A DNA stretch of 64,000 bases from Allium sativum (GCA_030737875.1 CM060922.1:760007603-760071602), one strand, 5' to 3'; shown: positions 10,235 to 24,105, numbered from the stretch's first letter. Made by a program: numbers and translations. The notes: generated from the sequence alone by a model not told the origin.

Positions 10235-13200
10235 TGTAGGATCTAAATTAACCCTAGAGGGGGGATAAATAGGGTTTATCGCAAATTTTCACGAGGTAAC
10301 TAAATAATAACAACACGGATAATAATCAGAATAAATGCGAAAAATAAATAACACACAGATATACCTAGCTTCGGCAAAACCCTGCCTGCTACTGCATTCC
10401 CCAAGGTTTCTACTAGGAGTTAAAACAATCTCTATGCTTACAATCCCCTGTAAACAAGCGACACTCACTCCCAACTGTTCTTAACCCTACGCTCAAAACC
10501 CTGCACTCGTTTCTATCCCCGAAACCAGATTTCCCCGAATTACAAACCCAGTAATTCATCTCCCTAGTTTTAGAGACAAACTAGAAAACTCTAGACTGAT
10601 TACAAATTGAAACGAATAAACAAACAATAAAAAACTTAAGAATAAATATAAAAACCCTAGGTTTGTTTTATTTAAAAAACACTTTAAATCCCTGTCCCTT
10701 TTAAAATCTTGGTCGACCCCTTTATACTTGCTTTACCACTTCACTTTTGGCCCGATCTCTTTGTTCAGTTGGAAATAAAATGGCGGCCTAGGGTTTTCTT
10801 CTAGCTTCTGGAAATAAGTATGGCGATAGCGATCTAGGGTTTCTTCCTCCTTGGATTTGAAGCCGTCGCTTTTTCTCAGGTGCTTTTTCTCACGTGATGC
10901 TCTTCAATTTGTAGATGCACTAGATTATGATCCAAGTAGATTTGGTCATTTGGTATGATTTTATAATTCGAATTTCTCTTTGATTTATTTGAACTTGGAT
11001 GATTAAAGCCAGTGATGATTGGGTGTATTTATAGGATTAAAAATCCTAAAAATTGTGCTCTGATTTCGTAATTTGATTTGGTCTTGGTCTACGATTGTTG
11101 CGTGAATTTTTTGGGCTTATGATATCCTTGGCTTTTTATTCATGGATGTTGAAATCTTCAAACTTCTGGAGATTTTTATTGTTTTGAATTGGTCCTTTTT
11201 TAAACAAAACCGTATACATTTTTCTGGAACTTCGATTTTTCTTTCTCCTTGAAAATTTCAATCTGTCCTTTTTTTAAATCCCTTGCTATTTTCATTGAAC
11301 AGATATTGCCTCGCAATTTTAATACTTCTCCCTTTTTAAAAACAAATACTTTATTCTCCATACCGTTCTTTGCACTTGATTTCTTTGCATTTGATATGCT
11401 CGTGATTTTCAGGTGTGTGAACTGGAATTCTCGTATATATCCGTGACTTAGCTGATTTGTCTCGATTTTCTCTTATGACTTCAATCTGATTTTGTGTTAA
11501 GCTTTTCCATTTTGATCTTTGCATTCGGCATGTTGTTTACTATTGGCCATTTACGTACATTCCCTTTGATCATTTTAGGTTATTTGGCATTTTGAGAACA
11601 GATCCTACACTTGATACTTCACTTTGAAATCGGCATGCTGTTTATTTGAACTGATAAGAACAAAAGCTTTACTTATCGTTGCCTTTCTTAAGAACAAATG
11701 CTTTATTTCATCATGCCCCTTTTATTGTTGCATTATTAGATACTCTAGCTCGAGCCTTCATCTTTTGCTTTGTTGCTAGTTTGTCTCACCACGTATGTAC
11801 CTTTGTGTTATGTAGATGGCACATTAAGAAAACAGTTTGTATTGCTTGAACCATCCATTATTTTATACTTCTCATTGCTGTTATATTTTGTTATGTTGAA
11901 CACCCATTAGTTTGCCTGTTCCTTTAGCTGTGTCTTGAACATGATATTGCACATGAGACACTTGTACATGCTTATATTTTGTCATACTTATGCATGCTGT
12001 CACTCATAGTCCTGAGTTGCCTTTTGTTTTATTGCCTCGGCCATGTGAATGCACTTTGTTTAAAAACTTGGAGTCTTGGCTTTGTGCTCGGCTCTTCTTG
12101 CTTCTGCGCTATTTAAACTGACATGCCATGCTTGACATGATCACCATGTATGTTTCCATGTAGCTGCACCATTGTCTTACCAGTTTGTACTCTTGCATTT
12201 TTGCACCAACTATTCATGTATGCACTGTATCCATGTTGTTTACATGTTTCATCATAAAATCTGACTTGAATTTGCTACCATGTACATCCTCTTGTCACCA
12301 TGAAAAAATATTGCTATGTTCAAGTTTGTAGCTTAGTTCACCATTGTTGTTCTGTGCTTAACTTGGCCTTGATTCCTTAATAAAACTGTACTCTACAATG
12401 TTGGCTCGACATGTTGACTTGCTTGAATTATGTATATAGGAACTAAACTCCCTTGTCACTCATTCACTTGAAATAAAACAACTCATGCTGGCTTGGCATT
12501 TGGAATATGTATTTTCACCTTGCCGTTGTCATGCATTCATCACCATACTATGCTGCATCCATTTGCTTTCTACAGTTTATATTGATGCTTCATTTATGTT
12601 GCTGTTTGGCATTTGTTCCTTTTGCGTTGTGTCGACCTCTCCATGTATATATATACGATTTTGTATATGTATATGTGTGTGTGGATCGGAACATTTTTGT
12701 TAATTCATTTATGTTTTCCATGCGTTGAGTCGAGTTGGTCCACGTGGCTGCTCCTCAGTTGCTCGTTGATTTTTGACTGGCGAGGCAGTGCACATGTGTA
12801 TATTTATACACGTGTGTACATGCAGCCATCAGAATTTTTTTTCTGTCCCTGCATATCAGACCAAGTCTAGAAAAATGATGAGAAACACACCGAAATTCTA
12901 AGGCAAATAAAATTTAAATTTAAATTTGTATGCACTTCAGTTTTATTTCTATTGCAGTGTACTGTGTGGTTTTTTTTATTTGTGACAAGTATGAAGAAAT
13001 GACTGGACTGAATTGACTGTGAAGTGCTGTGAAGACAAGAAGACAGAAGATGAAGACAAGAACAGTGTTAGTGTGTGTCTGTATTTGAAATGTCAACTGA
13101 GTGATAGTGTCAGTGTATAAAAGTGATTGTATAAGTAAGCGATTGTGTGTGTGTGTGTATATATAAGATGTATAGAGTGGTAAAATTGTACTGATATTTG

Positions 13201-13539
13201 TAATAAACAAATTTGATTGAAATAAAATATTATTTTATTGTGTTTAAACAGATTTGTCTATCGTATTTAAATTAATTTGTAGTACAATTCCATGTAAAGT
13301 AATATCTGTGAATATACAATAGTGGAATCTGAATGTTGTACTATTTTAAATATTGAAATAAAATATTTATTCGAATAAGTAAACCGTGTGAATATACAAT
13401 TGTGTACACTAGTATATTATTCAATAAAGTTTTATTCCTATGAATTGAAAAATAAAATAGTACAATTACAAACACATTTAAATAATAATTATCATATGTT
13501 TGTTATCATCAAACAAAAATCATACTGTTATACTCAACA
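10235..13539 (-). repeat. 3' LTR of the copia element
   Basis: 3305 bp, closely similar along its whole length to 17207-20474. It ends in the TG/CA dinucleotides expected of LTRs. The open frames in it (for example near 12485-12870) are also present, altered, in the other LTR and have no recognisable product. Confidence 0.95.
11026..11033 (-). promoter_or_regulatory. TATA box in the copia 3' LTR
   Basis: On the minus strand it reads CCTATAAATACACCC, a textbook plant TATA context. It is kept in the other LTR at 17998-18005. Placed here, about 790 bp of LTR would be transcribed downstream. Confidence 0.6.
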
Positions 13540-13800
13540 ATCTCACCCTTTTGATGATGACAAACATATACAAGATTTTGACTGTGTTAAATGTGTTTGA
13601 TCGTGAAATATATTACTCCCCTTATTTGTATGCTCCCCTTACAACTGAACTTCTCCTATATATATGGAAAATATAAACAATGAAATTCAATTGATCAATT
13701 CTGCCTCTAGATATTTAATTTCCAATCTTAAAATATTTTTGAATTATATACTCATCAATCAAAATCTTGACCATTCTCCCCCTTTTGTTATCATCAAAAG
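13540..13800 (-). other. Polypurine tract region of the copia element
   Basis: Minus-strand purine tracts: AAAAGGGTGAGA directly next to the LTR, AAAAGGGGGAGAATGG near 13770-13785, and AGGGGAG motifs near 13605-13645. Repeated ATGATGACAAA/GGGGGAG motifs next to the 3' LTR are characteristic of SIRE-type copia elements. Confidence 0.65.
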
Positions 13801-15300
13801 GACAATAGAAATCGAAACAGTGATGAATATAGACTAGAAGTATAAATTCAGATTAAGAGAGAGTATATATCGTAAAACCCATTTCATTAAACAAGAATCA
13901 TAATAATCTTTAAATCAGAAGCAAATTTCACTTTCAAAATGAATGGATTTACGATGGATTTATAGAATGAGGAGAGTTCAATAAAAATTGAATATTTGAA
14001 TAAGAATTTTGAAGATATTAAATATGCTCAAAATGTGTTAAGCACTTGCTAACCACGCATAGCCCAAAGGTCTTTTAAATAGGGTTAGTAGTAACTTAAC
14101 TTTATCCTCTCAAATGAGTTTCATCCATGCACAGCCCAAAGGTCTTTTAAGTGAGAATGGAAGCACATAGAGATTAAGGTAATTCATCCACGCATAACCG
14201 CGAGGACTTTTAAATAGGAGTGAGTACCAAGGATAAATTATATATATATAATTTTCTTTTTCTCTTCTTTTAATTTTATTTTTATTTCCAAGAATAATTA
14301 GAACTCCCCAAATTAAATAAAACCATGATGAATGACAGAAATATGGTAGATATAGAAGATAGTCATGAAATAAGCTCTAATTCAAAGATATTATAAAATC
14401 TGTCCAATCATCATGAGATTTAAAATAATATCTCCTCTAGTTATGAATTATACCATAGTCACAACTCATCACAATTCCATAAATCTATTAATAATTTTGA
14501 TGAGTCACAAAATAGTTCAAATCAATCAATAATTTCAATTTTTGAATAAATAATCAAAAATAATTTTAAAATTGAAAATATCAATTTCAAGGGGAGCTTT
14601 TGAAAATATCAGTGCAAGTTTGAAAATCAGTTTCAAAAATCAATCATTAGAATATGAAATTATCTAATATTTCTAATGCTGATAGCCCCTAGACAATTTT
14701 TAAACCACTTATATATTTAATTTAAATTGTCTATGGATTTTAAAGATATTTAATCGTTGATTTTATAACTCATTGTCCAATCACCAAGATATTTAAACGA
14801 ATCAAATCAATTTCCTTATCAGAGCAGCACAAGATCATTTTCAAAGCAAGAATCACAAGTGAATTTTTTCAAGTTTTTTTTTAAAAACAAGCACAAGAAA
14901 CAGTTAGCGAACAAATCTGAAGAAAATTGTTTGAAATCACTTGAAAAAAAATCAAATTTTATAATTCAAGAATTCAACAATCAATAACAAATGATTTCAA
15001 AATCAAGCTAAGTAAAAAAAATGAAAATTTCACAACTAGTCAATCATGGCTTTCAAGTAGTCTACTGTATTGAGTTCGATTTTTTCAATATTTTCCAAAG
15101 TGAATAAGAAGAAGCTCAAAATAGCTAAAAATGTGTGAAATTTTATTTGCATTCAAGAACATCATAAATTCTAAAATTTTAATTTACAGTGTTCAAGATA
15201 TGCTCAAAAAATTGCGGCCTTATCAACAAAAAAATCAGCATAAAAAATAAAAGAAATAAAGAACTAAAAAGGGAAATAAACTAAAAAGGAAATAAAATAA
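13801..15300 (-). other. Non-coding internal region where pol would be expected
   Basis: AT-rich, full of stops in all frames, with no trace of integrase or reverse transcriptase motifs. It contains a threefold imperfect repeat at 14050-14220, reported separately. Confidence 0.6.
14050..14220. repeat. Threefold imperfect repeat of about 36 bp
   Basis: CACGCATAGCCCAAAGGTCT near 14055, TGCACAGCCCAAAGGTCTTT near 14128 and CACGCATAACCGCGAGGACT near 14191, each followed by TTTAAATAGG or a similar run. Copies are 60-75 bp apart. No function is recognised. Confidence 0.7.
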
Positions 15301-15329
15301 AAATACGAGACTTACCATAATCGATGTCA

Positions 15330-17160
15330 TCCAATGAATCTCTAACTTTGAATCTATGGCTAAGTAACTTCAAACAATTAAATAAAATGGAACAATTTGA
15401 ATTTTTATCTCTTAAACACAGTTGTTCCCTAGCCTATCCTTGGTACCTAAATGTTTATAGCATTGAGTGGTCCAACAACGACTGTTTTACCACTCTTATC
15501 TTCGTTTACACGTTTTGGTACCCAAACCCGTTTATATAACAATCCATTATTATCCACTAACGTACCCTTTGGAACCCAAATTCATTTAAACTTGTTCAAA
15601 TTCATTTTGTTATTTTTTGGAATCCAAATCCGTTTAACTGAATTGTTTTTAAACGAGTTTTCATTTTGTTTATGATTTGAAAACCTTTTGAAATTATTAG
15701 AATTCAAAATTCCAATTTGACCTTTTTCAAAGAAATTTATTGGATTTTCAAAATCATTAAAATTTTGCTTTTCAAAAAGATCAATTTTTTCAAATCGGTT
15801 TGAAGGATTTTTAAAATTATTAAAATCTTGCTTTTTAATTTGATTAAAATTTTCAAAATCGAGTCCTTTCTTACTCTTAACAAAAAATTGGTTTTTTAAT
15901 AATATATTCAACGATTTTTCACCTTTAGAAAACTTAACCAATATTGATTCAAGTTGTTGAATTTTAGATTTAAGATCACTATTTTATTTTATTAAATTCG
16001 AACAACGATTTATAGTGATCTTCCTCTTTTCATAATCATTTTGTTTCAAAACCATATTTTCATTTTCAAGCATTTTAATTTTCGCATTGGACTCAAAAAT
16101 CTCACTTTCAAATTGTTTACGCTTTTCAATTACAAAAATTTCAAAATCCTTGAATGTTTCAATTTCTTTTTCCAAATCGTGATTTATATGAGTAATTTCA
16201 GATTCGTTACTTTTCAAAATCACGTTTTCATTTTCAAGGGTTTTGAATTTTTTTTATTTCAAGTAATTCTTTTTGAAAAGTCATGCATTTATTGCCCTTG
16301 AGATTTTTGATTTTCTCGGTTTCAATTTCAAGCTCATTCAAAATCGATTCAGTTTTCAATAAACTCTCTTTCTCTAAAATTTCATGTTTGGAATTTTTAA
16401 CCTTCTTAAACTTATCCAACTCTTTTTGCAAAAAATCGTTTTTTGTTTTTAGTTCAATCTCGTTTATTTTTAAAATCACAATTCCCTTTTTCAAGCTTTT
16501 GAAATTTTCATTAAGATGAACCAAATCATTTTCCAAATCTAAACATTTTTTGCAATTCAAGTTTTTAACCTTTTTAACATTTTCAAGTTTTAATTCCAAA
16601 TCATGATTTTAATTGTTCAACTCAACATTTTCAGATTTTAAATTTTTATTTGTTAGTTTGAGATTCTCAACAGTTTTAGGTAATTTTTCACAAAGAAGAA
16701 TTAACTTTTCGAAAGGAAATTCACCGTGTTTATCATCTGTTGAATCTTCATCACTGTCATCATTTGATTCTTCTTTTGTAAATCCTACCAAGCATAATTC
16801 TGAAACTGAGTTGGCTATCAGAGGTTTTGAGCTATTGTCGTCTTTTCCTCCATACAACGCATCGAGATTTTTCCAGATTTCCTATGTTGTCAAACAATGG
16901 GAGATATGGTTATACTGATCATCATTAATATAAGAATATAAAATGTGCGTAGCACGAGAATTAATTATAATATCATTCTTATCTACCATATCATATCCAT
17001 TTGCAATAATATCCCAACAACTAGTATTAACAGATTTCAAATAAAATTCCATTTTTAATTTAAAATTAAAAAATCCATTCCATCAAAAATAGTTGGGGTT
17101 ATACTGGAAAAATTCTCGCTAGATTGACAACTAGAAAACTCACCGTTAGGGAAATCCATG
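15330..17160 (-). pseudogene. Decayed copia gag with coiled-coil tail
   Basis: Minus-strand reading starts at an ATG at 17158-17160 (MDFPNGEFSSCQ). It passes several stops and a frameshift, then continues through CWDIIANGYDMV and a TT*EIWKNLDALYGG motif near 16850-16900, which matches copia gag (UBN2-type) with a TAG in place of a likely CAG. An acidic stretch EESNDDSDEDSTDDKHGEF (16720-16780) follows, as in SIRE gag. A Lys/Glu/Asn-rich coiled coil spans about 15980-16600 and then KFSKGEKSLNILLKNQ near 15890-15935, a conserved block of SIRE-type gag. Repeated IWVPK / IWIPK fragments near 15500-15620 close the readable part. The gene is non-functional. Confidence 0.75.
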
Positions 17161-17190
17161 ACTCTAGAGTTATTTTAAAATATAAAAAAC

Positions 17191-17204
17191 CTGCTCTGAT
17201 ACCA
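17191..17204 (-). other. Primer-binding site of the copia element (tRNA-iMet)
   Basis: Complement of TGGTATCAGAGCAG, two bases from the right LTR. It makes 17207-20474 the 5' LTR of a minus-strand element. Confidence 0.9.
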
Positions 17205-17206
17205 CT

Positions 17207-20200
17207 TGTAGGATCTAAATTAATCCTAGAGGGGGCATGATTAGGGTTTATCGCAGATTTTCACAGAGTAATTAAATAATAACAGCACGGATAATAATCA
17301 GAATAAATGCGGAAAATAAATAACACACAGATCTACCCAGCTTCGGCAAAACCCTGCCTACTGCTTCATTCCTCAAGGTTTCTACTAGGAGTTAAAACAA
17401 TCTCTATGCTTACAATCCCCTGTAAACTCGCGACACTCGCTCCCAACTATTCTTAACCCTACGCTCAAAACCCTGCACTAGTTTCTATCCCCGAAATCAG
17501 ATTTCCTCGAATTACAAATCCCGTAATTCGTCTCCTTAGTTTTAGAGATAAACTAGAAAACTCTAGACTGTTTACAAATTGAAACGAATAAACAAAAAAT
17601 AAAAAACTTAAGAACAAATATAAAAACCCTAGGTTTGATTCATTTAAAAAACACTTTAAATCCTTGTCCCTTTTAAAATCTTGGCCGGCCCCTTTATACT
17701 TGCTTCACCACTTCACTTTTTGCCCGATCTCTTTGTTCAGTTGGAAATAAAATGGCGGCCTAGGGTTTTCTTCTAGCTTCTGGAAATAAGTATGGCGATG
17801 GCGATCTAGGGTTTCTTCCTCCTTGGATTTGAATCCGCCGCTTTTTCTCAGGTGCTTTCTCTCACGTGATGCTCTTCAATTTGCAGATGCACTCGATTCT
17901 GATCCATGTAGATTTGGTTATTTGGTATGATTTTATAATTTGAATTTCTCTTTGATTTATTCGAACTTGGATGACTAAAGCCAGTGATGATTGGGTGTAT
18001 TTATAGGATTAAAAATCCTAAAAATTGTGCTTTGATTTCGTAATTTGATTTGGTCTTGGTCTCTGAATGTTACGTGAATTTTTTGGGCTTATGATATCCT
18101 TGGCTTTTTATTCATGGACGTTGAAATCTTTAAACTTCCGGAGATTTTTATTGTTTTGAATTGGTCCTTGTTTAAACAAAACCGTATACATTTTTCTGGA
18201 ACTTCGATTTTTCTTTCTCTTTGAAAATTTCAATCTGTCCTTTTTAAAATCCTTTGCTATTTTCATTGAACAGATACTGCCTCGCATTTTCAATACTTCT
18301 CCCTTTTTAAAAACAAATACTTTATTTTCCATACTGTTCTTTGCACTTGATTTCTTTGCATTCGATATGCTCGTGATTTTCTGGTTTGTGAACTGGAATT
18401 CTCGTATATACCCGTGACTTGGCTGATTTGGCTTGATGTTCTCTTATGACTTCGATCTGATATTGTGTTAAGCTTTTCCATTTTGATCTTTGCATTCAGA
18501 ATGCTGATTACTATTGGCCATTTATGTACATACCTTTTGATCATTTTGGGTTGTTTGGCATTTTGAGAACATGTCCTACACTTGATACTTCACTTTGAAA
18601 TCTTCTGTTTATTTGAACTGATAAGAACAGAAGCTTTACTTATCGTTGCCTTTCTTAAGAAAAAATGCTTTATTTCATCACGCCCCTTTTATTGTTGCAT
18701 TGTTAGATACTCTAGGTTGAGCCTGCATCTTTTGCTTTGTTGTTAGTTTGTCTTACCACGTCTGTACCTTCGTGTTGTGTAGATGGCACATTAAGAAAAT
18801 AGTTTGTATTGCTTGAACCATCCATTGTTTTATACTTCTCATTGCTGTTATATTTTGTTATGTTGAACACCCATTAGTTTGCATGTTCCTTTGGTTGTGT
18901 CTTGTACATGATATTGCACATCAGACACTTGTGCATGCTTATATTTTTTCATACTTGTGTATGCTGTCACTCATAGTCCTAAGCTGCCTTTTGTTTTATT
19001 GCCTCGGCCATGTGAATGCGCTTTGTTTAAAAACTTGGAGTCTTGGATTTGTGCTCGGCTCTTCTTGCATCTGCGCTATTTAAACTGATATGCCATGCTT
19101 GACATGATCACCATGTATGTTTCCATGTAGCTGCACCATTGTCTTACCAGTTTGTACTCTTGCATTTCTGCACCAACTATTCATGTATACACTATATCCA
19201 TGCTATTTACATGTTTCACCATAAAACCTGATTTGAATTTGCTGCTATGTACATCCTCTTGTCACCATGAAAAAATATTGTTGTGTTCAAGTTTGTAGCT
19301 TAGTTCACCATTTCTGTTCTGTGCTTAACTTGCCCTTGATTCCTTAAAAAAACTATATTCTACAATGTTGGCTCGACATGTTGACTTGCTTGAATTACGT
19401 ATGTGGGAACTAAACTCCCCTGTCACTCATTCACTTGAAATAAAATAACTCATGTTGGCTTGACATTTGGAGTATGTATTTTCACCTTGCTTTTGCCATG
19501 CATTCATCACCATGCTATGCTGCATCCATTTGGTTTCTACAGTTTATATTGATGCTCCATTTATGTTGTTTTGACATTTGTTCCTTTTGCATTGCGTTGA
19601 CCTCTCCATGTATATACATACGATTTTGTATATGTATATATGTGTGTGGCTTGGAACATTTTTGCTGATTAATTTATGTTTTCCATGCGCTGAGTCGAGT
19701 TGGTCCACGGGGATGCTCCTTAGTTGCTCGCTGATTTCTGATTGGCGAGGCAGTGCACACGTGTATATTTATACACGTGTGTACATGCACCCATCAGACA
19801 ATTTTTTCTGTCCCTGCATACCAGACCAAGTCTAGAAAAATGATGAGAAACACACCGAAATTCTGAGGCAAATAAAATTTAAATTTGTATGCACTTCAGT
19901 TTTATTTCTATTGCAGTGTACTGTGTGGTTTTTTTTATTTGTGACAAGTACGAAGAAATGACTGGACTGAATTGACTATGAAGTGCTGTGAAGACAAGAA
20001 GACAGAAGATGAAGACAAGAACAGTGTTAGTGTGTGTTTGTATTTGAAATGTCAACCGAGTGATAGTGTATAAAAGTGATTGTATAAGTGAGCGATTGTG
20101 TGTGTGTTAGAGTGGTAAAATTGTACTGATATTTGTAATAAACAAATTTGATTGAAATAAAATATTATTTTATTGTGTTCAAACAGATTTGTCTATCGTA

Positions 20201-20474
20201 TTTAAATTAATTAGTAGTACAATTCCATGTAAAGTAATATCTGTGAATATACAATAGTGGAGTCTGAATGTTGTACTATTTTAAATATTGAAATTAAATA
20301 TTTATTCGAATAAATAAACCGTGTGAATATACAATTATGTACACTAGTATATTATTCAATAAATATTTATTCCTATGAAATGAAAAATAAAATAGTACAA
20401 TTACAAAAACATTTAAATAATAATTATCATATGTTTGTTATCATCAAACGAAAATCATACTGTTATACTCAACA
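17207..20474 (-). repeat. 5' LTR of the copia element
   Basis: 3268 bp, full-length partner of 10235-13539, with a TATA box (complement of TATTTATA) at 17998-18005. Differences from the partner are single-base changes and small indels, such as the loss of part of the GT repeat near 20105. Confidence 0.95.
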
Positions 20475-21334
20475 TATACTTTTATTTAACTTTTGTTTCT
20501 CTATTTATTCTTGTTTTGTCCAAACTTTCCTATCTTGTCTAAATTGGTTGGTGTTTAACAATTTATTCCGCTGCAAGCAATTGTACTCTGTGATTCTGTG
20601 TATAACTCTGTTTAAACCCAATAAGCCAAAACAATCCATCGTTTGAACGTTTCGAGTTGGTTTAATTACCGACTTGGGGTGGTCAAAAGAGCTGGTCGTT
20701 ATACCAATGTTGTACAAACACTGGGTTACGTCCTAAGGAAGTGAGTTACAAGCCTACCCTATATTAACTAAGTACAAATGCATGCCTAATACATAGGAGC
20801 AGACCCACACACATGCCTCCAACAATTTGTACACCCTATTTTTTATTTTTCCCTAGCTAACCTACCTATGCACTTGCTAATTGAAATCAATTTAGCCTAG
20901 TTGCAAACCTATATGCGTGTCTACCAAAGTTTATGTGTGCTTGCCAAGATCCTTCTACCTATAAATGCATAACCAGAGTCGTTCATTCCATTCCTAAAAG
21001 ATCGAATATAGAGAAAAAAATAGTGGCTTGATTTTTTAAAAAACAATTTCTATGCGAATATGCAACTAAAAATCATGAAATAAGTTGCAATGAATCCCTA
21101 AAATCAATATCTACACATTCACTATCTCCAATTTTTGAACTACGACGTTCAACTATGGAAGTCGTGAACTAGGGATGGAGTTATCTAGGAATCGAGAGAT
21201 CAGTACTCAAATTCAAGTGTAAAGAACCGATCAGCGAAGGGAGGCACCTAAGCAACAATTTTTTTTTGTGAAATCTGGAGAGAGAAATGTCAAACCTGGA
21301 AGGGGGAAGTGCACGTCATTCGGAGCAGGAGGGT
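20475..21334 (+). other. Family-E-like LTR end and following LTR-like DNA
   Basis: 20560-20703 matches the family-E LTR end at 9530-9647 (GTTTCGAGTTGGTTTAATTA shared) and ends GGTCGTTATA at 20703. 20704-21334 has no gene; CTATAAATGC near 20958 could be a TATA box of another LTR. Element A interrupts this DNA at 21334. Confidence 0.5.
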
Positions 21335-22589
21335 TGTAACACCCCACGTCCATTAACGTCACTCACAAAGGGAATGCATTAACTTCCATGGAGCGTATTT
21401 AATGTATAGAACAGAATATAAAAGGACAGATATAAATAATGGTACTTGAAAATTTTAAAACAACTTTTATTGCAGCGGAGAAATAGTTTGATTACAACAA
21501 CTTCATAAACCAAGTACACTTAATATCCATCTTGATAAATTGTTTCAGAGCACATAAAATAAAAAGCATAAACCCCAACACAAGTAGCCATAAAAGAGAT
21601 GAGCTGAACTTTACTTTCAGCAATCCAAGCACTTAAAAGAGAGAGAGAGGAAGAGATCCAAGATCAAGCTCCACTAGTACTAGTCCCACCCTGAGAACCT
21701 GGGGGGGAGGAAGAAAAGAGGCGAAAACAAGGGGGTCAGACATAAAGTCTGGCGAGCATAATAACTATAACAATATAATTATTAAAGTAAGTAGGATAAT
21801 GCATAAACTTGGTAAGATAAGATATGATCATGAAACAAATGGGCATGACAAAGCATATAAGAGGAATATTCTGGCGTTAATCTCGTTCCTAATCACTGTA
21901 GGATAATTACTATACTGCACCACCACTAGTCACCCTAAAAGTTGATCCCGCCTATAGAACTTAATAATGATAATGGTAGTTTCGTGTACCCCTTGCTGCC
22001 TTCATAGGTGTCGTCTGCCCCTATCTCCACTAGTTGTACCTACTACCCCCATTCGATCGGCTCCCTAACTCGTAGATACCCGTGCTGGCCTCATAGTGGG
22101 GTGTATCACTCCCCAAAGTGGCAACCCGATACCACCAAAATGCACGGCTTATATCTACATGATGCAACAACGTCTTACCTACCAGCCCGGGCCCACGCAC
22201 GCACATGACCCCGTTGGACTTGCGTTGCCACCACTAACCCGTTTTGACCTCTTACAATCAAATCCAATAAGCGTGTCCCGTCCTCGACTTGGGTCGAGCT
22301 CACAAAGATACTTAATGGGTTACTGGTTTGAAAAGGCCCCTCATGCATAACACAAGCCTTCCACCTAAGCTTGGTCCCAACTAAGGTTTCCCCACTTAAA
22401 CCTATTCTTATTCATGTCTTCTTACATGTTTCAATCTTGGTTAAGTGCATCTAATCATATTTCACATGCCACCCAAGGCACCCCCTTAATTCCACATGCC
22501 ACCCAAGGCACCCACTTAACCCCCCATGTCCCACCACATGTTTATCCGGCTAAGTGTTACTTAATTCATTAGAACCTTAACCTTGTAAA

Positions 22590-22802
22590 GACCTCCCACA
22601 TTAGACTGGCATTTGTGGCTGCTGGATTTGCCGGGCGGGTCCGGGCAGTCTTACACCACAAATGAGCATAACCTCGTGTCTTTACAATTGTTATGCATTT
22701 AATTCGTGCCTTTGACCTCTCACATTAGACTGACATTTGTGGCTGCTGGATTTGCCGGGTGGGTCCGGACAGTCTTACACCACAAAAGAGTCTAACCTCG
22801 TG
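22590..22802 (-). promoter_or_regulatory. Paired hairpin modules, LTR A
   Basis: Copies at 22590-22680 and 22714-22802. Copy 1 has a 9-bp inner stem CATTTGTGG/CCACAAATG. Copy 2 has TTTGTGG/CCACAAA inside an outer stem TTAGACT/AGTCTAA. The loop carries GCCGGGCGGGTCCGGGCAG. Flanks CTCNCACATTAGA and TAACCTCGTGTCTT are shared by all modules. Confidence 0.75.
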
Positions 22803-23399
22803 TCTTAGGCGGTTTATTATTACACATCTTTATTTAACCCCAAATTGGATTAATATCCCTATTCAAATTTGTCAATAATTTCCAAATTTATTTATGTCCA
22901 TAATTGTCACTTAAAATTATGATCATAAATACCAATTATGCCAATTAATATCTCAAATTAATTATATGCCTTTTAGGGCCATTTTATTGCCAATTCACAA
23001 TTTTATGTATACTCAATATTATCCCATCATCCCCACGCTATTCGTACGTTTTCATATGACATGTGTTAGACTCGCAAATAGTCTAACTTATAAAAAGAGA
23101 AACAACATCACATAACACATAAAGTAGATCTAAGGATCATGACATAAGATTACATAGCCAATAACTTGCATATGAATTTCATTCAAACTAGCATATGATA
23201 CAAAACTAGCATAGGTAATGGCATAAACTTGCATAACTTATGTATTGCTATAGATCCAAACATAAAGGTGTGAACTTGCATATGGATCTAAACATAAAGG
23301 TGTAAACTTGCATGTAAATCTAAACATAAAGGTGTAATCTTGCATATAGATATAAACATGTAGATTAATGTCACATAAACTAACATATGCCTATACATG

Positions 23400-23660
23400 T
23401 TTCACATATATTTCAACAACCCAAACTTGCATAAGATTCATACAAGTATGTATGATCCAATCATCACAAACTTGCATAAGATATATGATTCAACTTGCAT
23501 AAGATATACAATTCAACTTGTATAAGGTATATGATTCAACTTTCATAAGGTATATGATTCAACTTTCATAAGGTACATGATTCAACTTGCATAAGATTCA
23601 CATAAGAACTAACATATGATTCAACACCACAAACATACATATAATTTTCATCACATAATT
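23400..23660. repeat. Short tandem repeat around ATTCAACTTGCATAAG
   Basis: Five or more copies of a unit of about 23 bp (GATTCAACTTKCATAAGRTATAT). It recurs in the partner LTR remnant at 29600-29770. Confidence 0.8.
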
Positions 23661-24105
23661 CAAAATCATATTCTCATAATCTCAATTATATCTTATCATA
23701 ATTAAATTAATTAATTATCTTGTGAAAGCTATCATACTCACAATAAAAAAGAATAGTCTTGTCTTTCTGGAATCTGTATTTTGAAATTGAATTGCTCACC
23801 TTTGATGTAGACTTAGTTGTTATTTAGATTTGATTTTGATTCAAGCCCCTATCTTGCTTTAGGGTTGAAAGTGTATGGCGACTACTCTAGTTCCTCCATT
23901 GACGGCATGGCGGCTCTTGTTATGAATTTGTGTGATTAGGGTTAGGGGTTTTAGTGTGTTTTTATAGAAGATTAGTTAATTAGGAGCCGTCAAATTAACC
24001 TAGAATCAATTAAGACCATCTAGTCAAGATAGAGTGACACCTCAGCCCTAATGACTCAGCACTGAGTCAAAAAGACATCATCTTTTAGATCTGCCGGGGG
24101 GGCGC

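Larger units (their letters stand above)
10235..20474 (-). mobile_element. SIRE-like Ty1/copia element lacking pol (LARD-like)
   Basis: Two complete LTRs (10235-13539 and 17207-20474) flank 3.7 kb of internal DNA. On the minus strand the LTR begins TGTTGAGTATAACAG and ends GATCCTACA. The tRNA-iMet primer site (complement at 17191-17204) adjoins the right LTR, and a purine tract AAAAGGGTGAGA adjoins the left LTR, fixing minus orientation. Flanks TATAT (10230-10234) and TATAC (20475-20479) look like a 5-bp target duplication with one change. Inside, only a decayed gag with a SIRE-like coiled-coil tail is recognisable; protease, integrase and reverse transcriptase are absent although both LTRs are full length. 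Confidence 0.85.

Noticed and set aside
12485..12870. Overlapping Cys-rich open frames
   Set aside because: They lie inside the copia LTR and are altered in the partner LTR, with no sign of protein-level constraint.
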